Origin: Sphingomonas colocasiae
GTDB taxonomy: Bacteria; Pseudomonadota; Alphaproteobacteria; Sphingomonadales; Sphingomonadaceae
Direction of reading: 5' to 3'
NCBI RefSeq assembly: GCF_019880585.1
Contig: NZ_JAINVV010000012.1
Span: 124,001-188,000, forward strand
DNA: 64,000 nt
Numbering within the stretch: the stretch's first letter is position 1; each line of letters begins with the position of its first letter. The translations under genes were made by a program, and so were the position numbers. The notes beneath the pieces are model-generated. The model was not told where the DNA came from and did no database searches. It saw only the letters and a program-made list of their open reading frames with translations. Shown here piece after piece: positions 44,712 to 53,805 of this stretch.

Positions 44712-46378
44712 GCTCGTCCAGCGAGATACAGCTTGGCCTGTCCATCCCAATCGACAGGCACGCCCGCGGGAGCAGTGAGCGATGCACCATCCACGCCGGC
44801 CTTGGCAGTGCCTGCCATGATCGCCTCGACCACCGCCGGCGACAGAAATGCCAATCTCACAACGCGCGTCATGTAAGAGGCGGTCACGCCTTCCCGCACC
44901 GCCAGCACATCGATCGTCATATCGCCTTGCCGCAACACACGCCACCAGCGCCGAGCCCGCCCGATCAGCCGCAACAGCTTCTCGTCCGTAGGCGCAGCGC
45001 TAGCCGCGACGCCATTGTCCTGCACAAGCTGCACCACCCGCCCGGTCCGCGTCAGCCGCACCGAGGTGCCGAGCATGATCATGGGTGTGGCGGGATCGGC
45101 TTCGATGCCCAGCCGGTTCGCGATTGCCACAGGATCGACGTCGATCTCGACACGGCTGGGCAGCACACGCACCTGCATCAGCAGTTCCGCCAGCCCGGCC
45201 CGCACCTTGCCCGAGAGCGCCTGCGTCACCTGAGCACAGGCCTCCTGCATCACACCGATCCGATGCGGCGCGATATCGACTTTGAGCCTCGCCATGAGGT
45301 TGAGCGGATCGGCGAACAGGGATTTCACTTCGTTTACGACCAGCGCCTCGATCTCACGCGCCGGGATGCGCAGACCATGGTTGCTGATCCTGGCTGTTTG
45401 ACCACCATGCTGAAGCGCCCGGCTCACATAATAGCGATAGCTGACGTTGTTCTTGCGCGCATGGGCCGCCACCAGCGGGTCCCCTGCCTCATCGACGATC
45501 CTGCCGGCGAGGATGCTGGGACTGGCCTGCCTGATCCTGCGCTTGCCCCTGACATTGTCGGCAAGCTTCGCCTGTACCGCGTCCCATAGATCGCGCTCGA
45601 TGAGCGGCGGGTGCTGGCCGGTATGGGATTTCCCCCGGTGCCGGATCTCGCCGATATAGATGGGATTGGAGAGGATCGCGTAGATCTGTCCCCGGGTGAA
45701 CCGGCACCCGCCGAAGGTGGCGCCCGATTTCCGCGCGCGGATCGGCGAGAGGATGGTCTCGCGATCGAGTGCCTCCGCCACCAGCCGGACATTGCCGATC
45801 TCGAGATAGCGCCTGTAGATATCGCGCACGAGAGCCGCATGATCCTCGACGATAGCGAGGGTGCGGCCATCGGGTTGATAGCCCAGTGGTGGCGTGCCCC
45901 CCATCCACATGCCCCTGGCCTTGGAGGCGGCGATCTTGTCGCGGATACGCTCGGCGGTCACTTCTCGCTCGAACTGGGCGAAGGAGAGCAGCATGTTGAG
46001 GGTGAGCCTCCCCATGCTGGTGGTGGTGTTGAACGACTGGGTGACCGAGACGAAGCTGGTGCCGGCTCTGTCGAAGGCTTCGACGAGCTTGGCGAAGTCG
46101 AGCAGCGAACGGGTGAGCCGGTCGACCTTGTAGACCACGACGATATCGATCCTGCCTGCCTGAATATCGGCGAGCAGCCGCTGGAGCGCGGGACGGTCGA
46201 GCGTGCCGCCCGAGATGCCGCCATCGTCATAAATATCGTCGACAAGCGACCAGCCCTCGCTGGCCTGGCTCATCACATAGGCCGCGCACGCCTCACGCTG
46301 GGCATGGAGTGAGTTGAAGTCCTGTTCCAGCCCCTCCTCGCTCGATTTGCGGGTATAGATGGCGCAGCGCTGTTTCAT
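44708..46378 (-). CDS. Large serine recombinase
   Basis: A 556-residue serine recombinase. The resolvase domain has the nucleophile in CAIYTRKSS (S12 or S13), YDDGGISGGTLDRPAL and VVYKVDRLTRSLLDFA with FAQFEREVTAERIRDK. A recombinase domain (GYQPDGRT...) and a zinc-ribbon-like region follow, then a helical C-terminus. Such enzymes integrate or excise mobile DNA in one direction. The start at 46378 overlaps DUF2924 by ATGA. The longer ORF to 46816 is out-of-family sequence. It belongs to a three-gene mobile module. Confidence 0.92.
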   Translation of the reverse strand: MKQRCAIYTRKSSEEGLEQDFNSLHAQREACAAYVMSQASEGWSLVDDIYDDGGISGGTLDRPALQRLLADIQAGRIDIVVVYKVDRLTRSLLDFAKLVEAFDRAGTSFVSVTQSFNTTTSMGRLTLNMLLSFAQFEREVTAERIRDKIAASKARGMWMGGTPPLGYQPDGRTLAIVEDHAALVRDIYRRYLEIGNVRLVAEALDRETILSPIRARKSGATFGGCRFTRGQIYAILSNPIYIGEIRHRGKSHTGQHPPLIERDLWDAVQAKLADNVRGKRRIRQASPSILAGRIVDEAGDPLVAAHARKNNVSYRYYVSRALQHGGQTARISNHGLRIPAREIEALVVNEVKSLFADPLNLMARLKVDIAPHRIGVMQEACAQVTQALSGKVRAGLAELLMQVRVLPSRVEIDVDPVAIANRLGIEADPATPMIMLGTSVRLTRTGRVVQLVQDNGVAASAAPTDEKLLRLIGRARRWWRVLRQGDMTIDVLAVREGVTASYMTRVVRLAFLSPAVVEAIMAGTAKAGVDGASLTAPAGVPVDWDGQAKLYLAGRA

Positions 46379-46800
46379 GCCGCCTGCCTCTTCTGCTTCT
46401 GCTTGAGGCCGAAAAAGGCCGGTCCCGACCAGCGGGTGCCGGTGATCGCGCGGGCGACCTCGCTCAAGGAGCGCCAGTGCTTCTCGTTCCACATGATAAC
46501 ACCATCCTCGCCGATGGTGACGACATGGAGCTTGCCCTGCCATTCGCGGACCAGCCGCATGCCGGGTTGGGCATCTGCGGTGCGTGTCTTCGCCACAGCG
46601 ATCTGATCCAGCCGCTGGCTGGTCTTGCGCGACAGGCCGCCATGGACTTTCTCCTGCAGCGCATAGGCGATGGCCAGCCGCAGCAGCCCCGCGCTGACGC
46701 GCGGGATCGGGCCGTCTGCGACCTCGGTCCAGCGGACACGCAGCCGCGCCAGCGACAAGGTCGCCAGCGCAGCCAGTTGCGCGTCGAGCGAGACCCGCAT
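46375..46800 (-). CDS. DUF2924 protein, recombinase partner
   Basis: A 141-residue basic protein. The pattern LRVRWTEVADGPIPRVSAGL, then RLAIAYALQEKVHGGL and LVREWQGKLHVVTIGEDG with RSLSEVARAITGTRWSGPAFFGL, is the DUF2924 signature. The family almost always precedes a large serine recombinase and may assist DNA binding. The region near the C-terminus resembles the RAMA-type fold. Overlaps of 4 bases and 1 base on either side imply coupled translation. Confidence 0.88.
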   Translation of the reverse strand: MRVSLDAQLAALATLSLARLRVRWTEVADGPIPRVSAGLLRLAIAYALQEKVHGGLSRKTSQRLDQIAVAKTRTADAQPGMRLVREWQGKLHVVTIGEDGVIMWNEKHWRSLSEVARAITGTRWSGPAFFGLKQKQKRQAA

Positions 46801-47324
46801 CAGCCGGCCTCGGCAATGCGGTAGCGGCGGGTGCCGTCCACCTTGTCGCTGGTCACATCCATGCCGCCTTTACGCAGGCCGGTCATGGCGGCGCGGGTGG
46901 TGTGAGGGAGCCAGCCGGTGGCGGCAATCATCTCATCGAGGGTGGCGCCGCCTTCGCGTTTGAGCAGGTCGATCAGCAGGCTGCGCTTGGTCACGCGCGG
47001 GGCGGGTTCTAGCTGGGGCTGCTTCGGCAGCACCTGTTCCGAGCCGCTCTCTCCATCCTGCTGCTCGGCGTTGATGGCGGCGCGGCCCGCATCGGTGATG
47101 ATGGCGCCGAACCGGGTGTCGCCATCCTCGCGCCAGGCGCTCGCCTTGGTGGCGTCGGGCAACTCCGCAACCAGGCCTTTCCTGATGAGTTGCTCGACCG
47201 CCTTCTTCGCGCGGTCGGCCTGATCAACGATACTCTCGGGCAGCGGCATCAGGTTGCCGTCCTCGCGCTGGGCCGCACTCGCCAGCAGCACCAGCTGCAT
47301 GTCGTTCAGTCGGATCTTCGTCAT
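46800..47324 (-). CDS. DUF3489 protein, first gene of the recombinase module
   Basis: A 174-residue protein. The N-terminal part (MTKIRLNDMQLVLLASAAQR then EDGNLMPLPES) and the C-terminal winged-helix-like DUF3489 domain (LIDLLKREGGATLDEMIAATGW, TRAAMTGLRKGG) are typical. The start at 47324 is favoured over 47393. It is probably a DNA-binding regulator or directionality factor for the recombinase; that is inferred from constant association. Confidence 0.85.
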   Translation of the reverse strand: MTKIRLNDMQLVLLASAAQREDGNLMPLPESIVDQADRAKKAVEQLIRKGLVAELPDATKASAWREDGDTRFGAIITDAGRAAINAEQQDGESGSEQVLPKQPQLEPAPRVTKRSLLIDLLKREGGATLDEMIAATGWLPHTTRAAMTGLRKGGMDVTSDKVDGTRRYRIAEAG

Positions 47325-47501
47325 GTGGGTTTTCTCCGGTGTCCGGAGCGGCAACGCGCCGCTCCCACCACCCACAGCCCTGCCGATCGCCATCGGTCAG
47401 GGCACACAGCCCTCTCGGCCGCCGTTCAATGCAGCCACCAATGCTCGAATTGCAGCCGAAGTCGAATGGAATGTCGGAAGCTTGCCAAGAAAATTCGGGG
47501 A

Positions 47502-47708
47502 TCAGTCGTCAGGCGCCACAGCGTCAACATCGATCAGCCCATCGGCCACGACCACCCCTGAGATGCGGACACGCTGCTCAGCAAAATCGGATGCGACGCG
47601 ATGCAGATCCAGCATCCAGCGACCTCCGATATCGCGCCTCAGCATGAATCCCTCGTCCCCGCGCAGCAAGGCGCCTGTCTCCTCGACCCTCGTTCCGATG
47701 ATGCTCAT
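47502..47708 (-). CDS. DUF5818-like small protein
   Basis: A 68-residue protein with the pattern GTRVEETGALLRGDEGFMLR, DIGGRWMLDL and RVRISGVVVADGLIDVDAV. This is the small beta-barrel DUF5818 arrangement often carried near recombinase modules in sphingomonads. Function is unknown. It is separated from the DUF3489 gene by 177 bases with no other gene. Confidence 0.6.
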   Translation of the reverse strand: MSIIGTRVEETGALLRGDEGFMLRRDIGGRWMLDLHRVASDFAEQRVRISGVVVADGLIDVDAVAPDD

Positions 47709-48043
47709 TGTGCTGATCTAAAAGGCGGCAATAACTCATGCCAGCGGCAAACAGCGTTATCCCCCAGATAACCAATCACGACGATATTGTGAGAGCAACC
47801 AGGCTGTGCACCTTCAAACGAAATCCCCTTCGTTTGACTTGGGATTCTAAGGCAGACGCTAGAATATCCGGGCGTCACCAAGTCCGTGAAGCGGGCGACG
47901 AGCTTGTCGATTCCGAGCGTGGAGAAGCGGTCGGCATCCGATCCGCTATCGCCAATGGCACGCGGCCGGATCCGCGAGCCCCGATTGACAGAAACGCAGG
48001 TCCGAACGATCATTTTACGCTGGCTGCAGCATAGGACACCCAT
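47709..48043. other. Spacer between recombinase module and PfkB gene
   Basis: 335 bases. Overlapping ORFs on both strands (for example 47705-48160 minus and 47738-48034 plus) have no family resemblance or ribosome site. A T-rich segment with TTGACT and TAGAAT near 47835-47865 could hold a promoter, but the 20-base spacing is poor. Confidence 0.35.
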
Positions 48044-49126
48044 ATGCAGCGCAATGCGCTCGACATCCTCGCCATCGGTGCGCTCAACATCGACTATATC
48101 GCCGACATAAATGTCGATGCGGTCGAGCATAGAGGACTCGTCGAAGCGTTGCGCGCGCAATTTCGATGGGGCTCCGAGACACCGGTGGCCCCCACTATAT
48201 TCACCGAATTACTGACCGTGCTGAACGCGCACATCGGATCGACGCGCCTCGGCGGGTCGGCATTCAACGCGATCCGGGCGGCAAGGGCGATCAACTCCGA
48301 GCTTCATCTGGGCTATCTCGGCACGATCGGGGATAGCGAGGATGCACGAGGGTTCGCCGACTGGTTCGATCGGCACATCATCGAGACGCCGTTCGTTACG
48401 GTCGCGTCGGGGACAGCGCCAGGCGCATGTCTGGCGATCACCATAGACGGCGAAAGGACGCTCGTCACGACGCGCGGCGCAAATGATCGGACCGCGCAGT
48501 CACTGCGGGACCAAGCCCCGCACATTGTGGGATGGGCTGCAGCCGCCGCATGGATTCATGTGACATCCTTTCTGGATGATGCAGCGCCCGCTGCACTAGT
48601 CCCGATCCTCGCCACCTGCTTGCGCCGCAACCCGGCACTCAGGATCAGCGTCGATCCGGGCGCAATTTGGGCGGCGCGCCACGCCACGGATGAATCGATC
48701 CGCCGGCTATTCGATCTTGCGGCACTCATTTTCGTCAACGTGGAAGAGTTCGAGATGCTCTGGGGGGATGGGGTGGTCTCGCCAGCGGACTTCACCCGGT
48801 GTATTCGGTCCAGCTTCGAAGGGAGCGCCGAAATCCTTCTCAAATCGCCCGATGGCCTGATGCTTTTCGGGGCGGACAGCCGGCTCATAGACGCGCACCG
48901 CCATCAGCGAATCGCAGCTTCGGAGATCACGGATCCGACCGGTGCCGGAGATGTGGTCGCGGGCGCCTATCTTGCCGCCATGCTCGAACCGGCAGTCTCG
49001 CCCGGCGCCGCACTGGCAGCGGCATCGGGAATTGCCCGCGCCGCGCTGAAGGAAGGGCATCAAGCGGAAGCAATTTATCCCCGTCTCTTCGCCAAAGCCC
49101 TGGCGGCTTCACATCGGCCGACATGA
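48044..49126 (+). CDS. PfkB-family carbohydrate/nucleoside kinase
   Basis: A 360-residue kinase of the ribokinase/PfkB family. The N-terminal DILAIGALNIDYIADI, the sugar-binding LGGSAFNAIRAARAI and the C-terminal signature DPTGAGDVVAGAYLAA with the catalytic Asp are clear. It should phosphorylate a sugar, nucleoside or similar alcohol; the substrate cannot be told. An AGGA element lies 9 bases before the ATG. It converges on the tubulin/Hsp70 operon with a 189-base spacer, and no sugar catabolic genes are nearby, so a link with that locus is possible but unproven. Confidence 0.85.
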   Translation: MQRNALDILAIGALNIDYIADINVDAVEHRGLVEALRAQFRWGSETPVAPTIFTELLTVLNAHIGSTRLGGSAFNAIRAARAINSELHLGYLGTIGDSEDARGFADWFDRHIIETPFVTVASGTAPGACLAITIDGERTLVTTRGANDRTAQSLRDQAPHIVGWAAAAAWIHVTSFLDDAAPAALVPILATCLRRNPALRISVDPGAIWAARHATDESIRRLFDLAALIFVNVEEFEMLWGDGVVSPADFTRCIRSSFEGSAEILLKSPDGLMLFGADSRLIDAHRHQRIAASEITDPTGAGDVVAGAYLAAMLEPAVSPGAALAAASGIARAALKEGHQAEAIYPRLFAKALAASHRPT

Positions 49127-49315
49127 CTTGCGGTCATCGGGATGCGGCGTCTATCCATCGGGATATCGTCCCCGGCGGACAGGGGGCGATTGGCCGGCCG
49201 GGACGGCGTGGCTGTGAATTAGCACAAGCACCTCGCTGCTAGCCGGAACACTCCCTTGTCGGGTATCCGGTTGCAATCCGGGTGATGCCGTTTTCCTCGG
49301 AGGCTCGAATTAGTC

Positions 49316-50380
49316 CTAGCGGATATAGCCGCTCAGCACTCCACGGACGATCCCATCTAGACGGGTGTCGTCGGCAAGCATGCCCCAGGCCAGCTGGTCG
49401 ATCTGAAGAATACCCGTCCCGTCGTCACGGCAGTCGTAGATCGCCTTCACATCAGCGCCTGCCTCAAGGCTCTCCTTATAGGTCATGGAGAAATCCTTGA
49501 GATATTTACTGCTCGGAATGAGCGCCACACGACGGTCGTCGGCCAACCTGAGCGCATTGAGGCGCCGGTTTGGGTCGCTCGCCTGCGCCAGCAGGGTAGC
49601 GCTGCGCGCGTCGGCTGCAAGTACGACACCGAAAAGCGTACCGAACCTGGTCACAAGCGCGTCATAATCGCTGACGCGCATACCCGGGTCGCGCGCAAGG
49701 CGCGAAAGCGCTTCGCGCAGTTCGGGCAGCCGGTCCGGCACGGCGGCGAGTGGCAGCTTGGACGCCGCGGCCGATCGCTTCGTCCAGTCGTCCAGTCCCG
49801 GCCGTGGCTCTACGGCACCGCGATGGGAATCGTCGACGGATTCATGGAGCCACGATCCCCGGCGAGATGCGCCCGAGTCTTCACGCCCGGCTCGCCCAGT
49901 GCTCAGTTGTGGCGACTGTTCGCGCCAAGTCTCGGCCGCTCGGAAACGATCCGCCAGTACGTCGATCCTTACATTGAGGTCGCCGATGCGCCTGTCGAGA
50001 TCGACCACCGCCTGTTCGAGCGCCCGTTGCGGCGCGCGCATCGCGACGAATATCGCGATTGAAGTCAAAATTGCCGCAATGAACGGCGCGCCAATCAGCG
50101 TCAGCCAGTATAGCCACCCTCCTCCGGCGGCGATCGGTGTGAAGTCGTCGCGAGGGCCGGAGAGACGTTCCGGCATTTCCACGAGTTGACCCTGACGGCT
50201 GTCCAGACCATCGGGCGCGAGCAGCCGCGCATCATTCTGCTCGGCGTCCGGTATACGCGCAGGCGCCACATCTTGCGCGACCGATCTCGCTTCGTTCGAC
50301 TGATTTTGAGCGCCTGCTACGCCGAGCGGCATCGCCGCCAGCGACATGGCAAGCAGCTGAAGGATGAGCCTGCGCATCAA
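49316..50380 (-). CDS. Exported, membrane-anchored protein with coiled coil (operon end)
   Basis: A 354-residue protein. An N-terminal signal peptide (LILQLLAMSLAAMPLGVAGA) is followed by a short linker, one strong membrane helix (WLYWLTLIGAPFIAAILTSI, about residues 92-115) and a coiled-coil with LDRRIGDLNVRIDVLADRF heptads. A soluble C-terminal domain of ~150 residues ends in DDTRLDGIVRGVLSGYI. No family was recognised. Its start overlaps the Hsp70-like gene by 4 bases, so it is the last product of the five-gene operon and likely a membrane tether for it. Confidence 0.75.
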   Translation of the reverse strand: MMRRLILQLLAMSLAAMPLGVAGAQNQSNEARSVAQDVAPARIPDAEQNDARLLAPDGLDSRQGQLVEMPERLSGPRDDFTPIAAGGGWLYWLTLIGAPFIAAILTSIAIFVAMRAPQRALEQAVVDLDRRIGDLNVRIDVLADRFRAAETWREQSPQLSTGRAGREDSGASRRGSWLHESVDDSHRGAVEPRPGLDDWTKRSAAASKLPLAAVPDRLPELREALSRLARDPGMRVSDYDALVTRFGTLFGVVLAADARSATLLAQASDPNRRLNALRLADDRRVALIPSSKYLKDFSMTYKESLEAGADVKAIYDCRDDGTGILQIDQLAWGMLADDTRLDGIVRGVLSGYIR

Positions 50381-53300
50381 TAGAAATCCATGCTGAGCTT
50401 CCCATTACGCTCCTTAGAGGGCGACGCCATTATGCCGATCAGGCTCCTGAGCGCGGTCACATAAGGCGATTCGAGCGCGAGTCGTTGGTCGGGCTTTTCC
50501 AGTAAGCTGTTGATCGCGTCGATCACTTCGGCGCTCATCGCGCTCAGCGTGCCCTGCTTGCTATCGGTCTTGAGATCGATCTGGATATTGGCAACCTCGA
50601 GCAAAGCCGCGAGCATGGCCTCAATCTCGCGCAGATCGACCTCGCGAACCCTCTCGATTACCGCACTCCGCTCGAGCTTGGCAGCCGCATCAATGGTTAC
50701 CTCGTTTTCCAGAAACAGTCCGACACCACCCAGCGTGAAGGTTTCGGCATCCGCCTTGCCGCTCGCCGCGCTGATATCGACACGGCCCTCGTCACCGATC
50801 ATGCCGCGAATGACCTCAAGCTTGGCATCCGCGGTGGTGAAGAGCTGCGGTCGCGGCAGGCCGTCGATCGCGGCACTTATTGAGAACACGCTGAGTGCCC
50901 GAGTCACCTCGCTTTCCGCATCGGCGTCGCGTTCGGCATGCATCTTCTTGAAGATGCCCGCACCCCGGCCGCATAGCGCGAAGGCCGGATTGACGAGTTG
51001 ATCCTCACGCAACCGGCCATCGGCTACAAGCTGGCGCACGACGCGGCCCATATGCCAGGCAAGGCCGGCGAGAAAAGTAAGCGCGATGATTCGGAGATTC
51101 TTGCCGGTGTCGACGCGAAGGCGTGAATCCCAATGCGTGTCGATCGCATGCTGCAGTGCCGGGCCGCTGAACAGCATCTCCGCCAGATCGGGCACGTCTT
51201 CGATCCGCACCGGGCCATCCTTGGACGCCGACGCCTCGAAAAGCGAATGCCACAAGCCCAGCCCGATCGGCGTCAATATCTCGGGATTCTGGCTGATTGC
51301 ACTGGTGAAGAAGTCCTTACCGGCCAGCTTGAACGAGCCTTTCCACTTTATCTGCCCGATATCCCAGATCGTGATGTCCGTGGTCCCACCGCCGATGTCG
51401 AAAACAATGTTGATCGAGCCGCGCGTAAAGCGGTCGCCCTGAAGGATGAAATTGGCCGCCGCCAGACCCTCGGAATAGAGGGGTTTTAATATGTCCGCGC
51501 TGGAGGCGATGTCAGTTGAGATTGACGCGGTGATCCGCTTCAGGTCGTCGTGGAATTTGAGCCGCATCTCTCCATCGAGCGAATCCGGAATCGAGAACCG
51601 CCATCTGAGGCGCCTGGGATCGCGCCCAGCGGCGGCCGCCTCGGCGGCGATCATCAGCGCGAACTGATGCAGGAAGTCGGTCGCGGCCTCGGCATGTTCG
51701 GGATCGTTCGACCATTTGAGATTGAATTTCGCATCGTCCTTCAGCCGCCGGAATTCCTTGAGCTCGTCGAGCGGAGCGTTGGCAACATGTTTCTGATGCG
51801 AATGGAAATAGATTACGTTGCGGAAGACATGGTGCGTGGCCTGGCTCGGAAATGCGAGGCGCTGCAGCGCGACCGTCGGCGTCGGGGTGTGACGCAGTTC
51901 GGGCGGGAAGAATTTGGTCATCTGCCACCGCGCATCGCTGAGCATGAGCGCCAGCTCCTCGGGATTGCGCAGCGTGACGGGATGCAGCAGCCGCCGTTCA
52001 AACCGGATGGGCTGGCGATTGTCGAAACAGGCGACTGAGTTGGTCGTGCCGAAATCAACGGCGACATCGGCGCCGCTGCCGCGCACGTCGATCACCGGCA
52101 GGTTAACCAGCGCCATGCCGGCCTGCGCATCGACGCGATCGCCAAACGCATCGACATAAAGGACAGCCTCGAACGGCAGCGTCGAGAACTGGACATCCTC
52201 ATATTCGAGGCTGGCAGGTTTTTGCGAGTTCTTCCAGCGGGCGCTTTGAGCAAAAGGCCGGCCCGCATTGAGCTCACAGATGCGCGTCACCGCGCCCTGC
52301 GCGGTCGATTGCTCGGCGACATCCTGCGCGATCATCGCACCCGACATGGCAAGGGTCGGGCGCACCATATGGCCGCGCTTCTGCTCGGAATAGGTGATGC
52401 GCGCGAAATAGCTGCTCCACGCGGGCGACCTGAAATCCGGCCACAACGACGCGTGGTAGAAATTCCAGTTCTCGTCCTCGACGAGCAGGCTCTCGCCGGG
52501 AGCGGGTTTGGTCGAATAGTGACGGGTAAGCTGCAGCGGCCGGCCGGCATCTCCTTCGTCTCCAAGGACCAGCGACAGCGTAAACGACACGCGTTCGCGG
52601 GCGGACCGCGCAGTCAGGCGGTCACGGATATTACCCGGGAGGAGCAGCGCCAACGGCCGCACCGGCGCCAAGACATCTTCCATGCCATGCGGGTTGCCTG
52701 CGACCAGCGCGCCATTGTCGAACCGCGCGACGCGTGGAGTGAAAAGATCGTCCCCCGTCGCCAGCAACCAGCCACGCGACGCGGCCTCGGCCGCCACATC
52801 CTTGAAAATGGCGGGGGAGTCGAGCAATTCGCCGAGCGTCCGCGTACCCCACACCAAGGTGCGCCTCGTGTCGAACCGATCGTCCTTGGCCAGCGCCTCA
52901 TCCACTAGGATCACGCCCCGGAACGCACCGAGATCGTGGCCCGCCTCCAGTCTGAGGCGTGTCTGGGATGTGGTCGACCCATCGCTGATCGGCGCGAGCG
53001 ACGCGGTGGCGAACAGCAGCGAATATGGCCGCGGCAACTCGGCGTACAGTGTCGCACCGACATTGGCGGTCAGCGCGAGCCGGCCAGTCGCCGCGTCGCA
53101 TTCGCCGGCATAGTCGAGCAGCAACTGGCGGATGCTGTCCGCGACACGCCCGGTCGTCGAGGCAAGCGCGGCATGGAGCTCACGCAGCCAGGCGGACAGC
53201 AGGAAAAGTTGGGTGACGGGCAGACCGCATTTGAGAGGGTCGCGCAAACCCTCGCGATACCATGGTACGGATTCGAGCGAGAGATCGGGCGTCAGGCGCC

Positions 53301-53802
53301 CAGGTGAGACGAGGCAGGCGGGATTGCCCATCGCGATCGCGCGCTCGGAGCGCCCGTCGTCGCTCATCATGAATATCACCGGCCGCGCCCACAAGGCAAC
53401 ATCGTCACCGATCGCCACCTGCGGCGAGAGATGCGCAAGCACGCGATCGAACAGTTTCTCTTCCGCCAGCGCGATGCTGCGCGGGACGATGTCATAATCC
53501 TTCGCATAGAGGTCGCGCAGCGCGAACAGCGCGAGCAGCCCGCGCCATTGGCCAAGCGCCTCGGCATGAAGCGAATGGCCGTTGCGGCCGGCGATCAGTG
53601 CTTCCGCGAAGGTGCGCGCCTGCGCCCATGGATCGGGAATCGCCCGGATCGGTTCATGCGGATCGCCCGAGGTCTTCGAACTGAGCTTGAGCGACGTGCC
53701 AAGATTCTGCAACGTGCCATCGGACAATTTCCAGTGTCCAGGCGACGAAGCCGCGGGAAACGGCGCATTTTCGCCAAAGTCGGGCAGGTTCCAGATTGCC
53801 AT
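50377..53802 (-). CDS. Giant Hsp70/actin-like ATPase
   Basis: An 1141-residue protein. The first ~570 residues are unlike chaperones and match no family I know. The actin/Hsp70 ATPase core begins with phosphate-1 VAVDFGTTNSVACF (about 578-591), has the phosphate-2 block IVFDIGGGTTDITIWD (about 795-810) and a late CGRGAGIFKK adenosine-like block. No EEVD tail or substrate-binding domain like DnaK is seen. SrfB-type proteins have a comparable build and are an alternative reading. The gene lies 3 bases after the tubulin-like gene, and its TGA overlaps the next start. It probably works as a nucleotide-driven switch with the tubulin-like partner. Confidence 0.85.
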   Translation of the reverse strand: MAIWNLPDFGENAPFPAASSPGHWKLSDGTLQNLGTSLKLSSKTSGDPHEPIRAIPDPWAQARTFAEALIAGRNGHSLHAEALGQWRGLLALFALRDLYAKDYDIVPRSIALAEEKLFDRVLAHLSPQVAIGDDVALWARPVIFMMSDDGRSERAIAMGNPACLVSPGRLTPDLSLESVPWYREGLRDPLKCGLPVTQLFLLSAWLRELHAALASTTGRVADSIRQLLLDYAGECDAATGRLALTANVGATLYAELPRPYSLLFATASLAPISDGSTTSQTRLRLEAGHDLGAFRGVILVDEALAKDDRFDTRRTLVWGTRTLGELLDSPAIFKDVAAEAASRGWLLATGDDLFTPRVARFDNGALVAGNPHGMEDVLAPVRPLALLLPGNIRDRLTARSARERVSFTLSLVLGDEGDAGRPLQLTRHYSTKPAPGESLLVEDENWNFYHASLWPDFRSPAWSSYFARITYSEQKRGHMVRPTLAMSGAMIAQDVAEQSTAQGAVTRICELNAGRPFAQSARWKNSQKPASLEYEDVQFSTLPFEAVLYVDAFGDRVDAQAGMALVNLPVIDVRGSGADVAVDFGTTNSVACFDNRQPIRFERRLLHPVTLRNPEELALMLSDARWQMTKFFPPELRHTPTPTVALQRLAFPSQATHHVFRNVIYFHSHQKHVANAPLDELKEFRRLKDDAKFNLKWSNDPEHAEAATDFLHQFALMIAAEAAAAGRDPRRLRWRFSIPDSLDGEMRLKFHDDLKRITASISTDIASSADILKPLYSEGLAAANFILQGDRFTRGSINIVFDIGGGTTDITIWDIGQIKWKGSFKLAGKDFFTSAISQNPEILTPIGLGLWHSLFEASASKDGPVRIEDVPDLAEMLFSGPALQHAIDTHWDSRLRVDTGKNLRIIALTFLAGLAWHMGRVVRQLVADGRLREDQLVNPAFALCGRGAGIFKKMHAERDADAESEVTRALSVFSISAAIDGLPRPQLFTTADAKLEVIRGMIGDEGRVDISAASGKADAETFTLGGVGLFLENEVTIDAAAKLERSAVIERVREVDLREIEAMLAALLEVANIQIDLKTDSKQGTLSAMSAEVIDAINSLLEKPDQRLALESPYVTALRSLIGIMASPSKERNGKLSMDFY

Positions 53803-53805
53803 CGA

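Noticed and set aside
47705-48160. 151-codon minus-strand ORF beside the PfkB gene
   Set aside because: It overlaps the start of the well-supported kinase and has no ribosome site or family resemblance.
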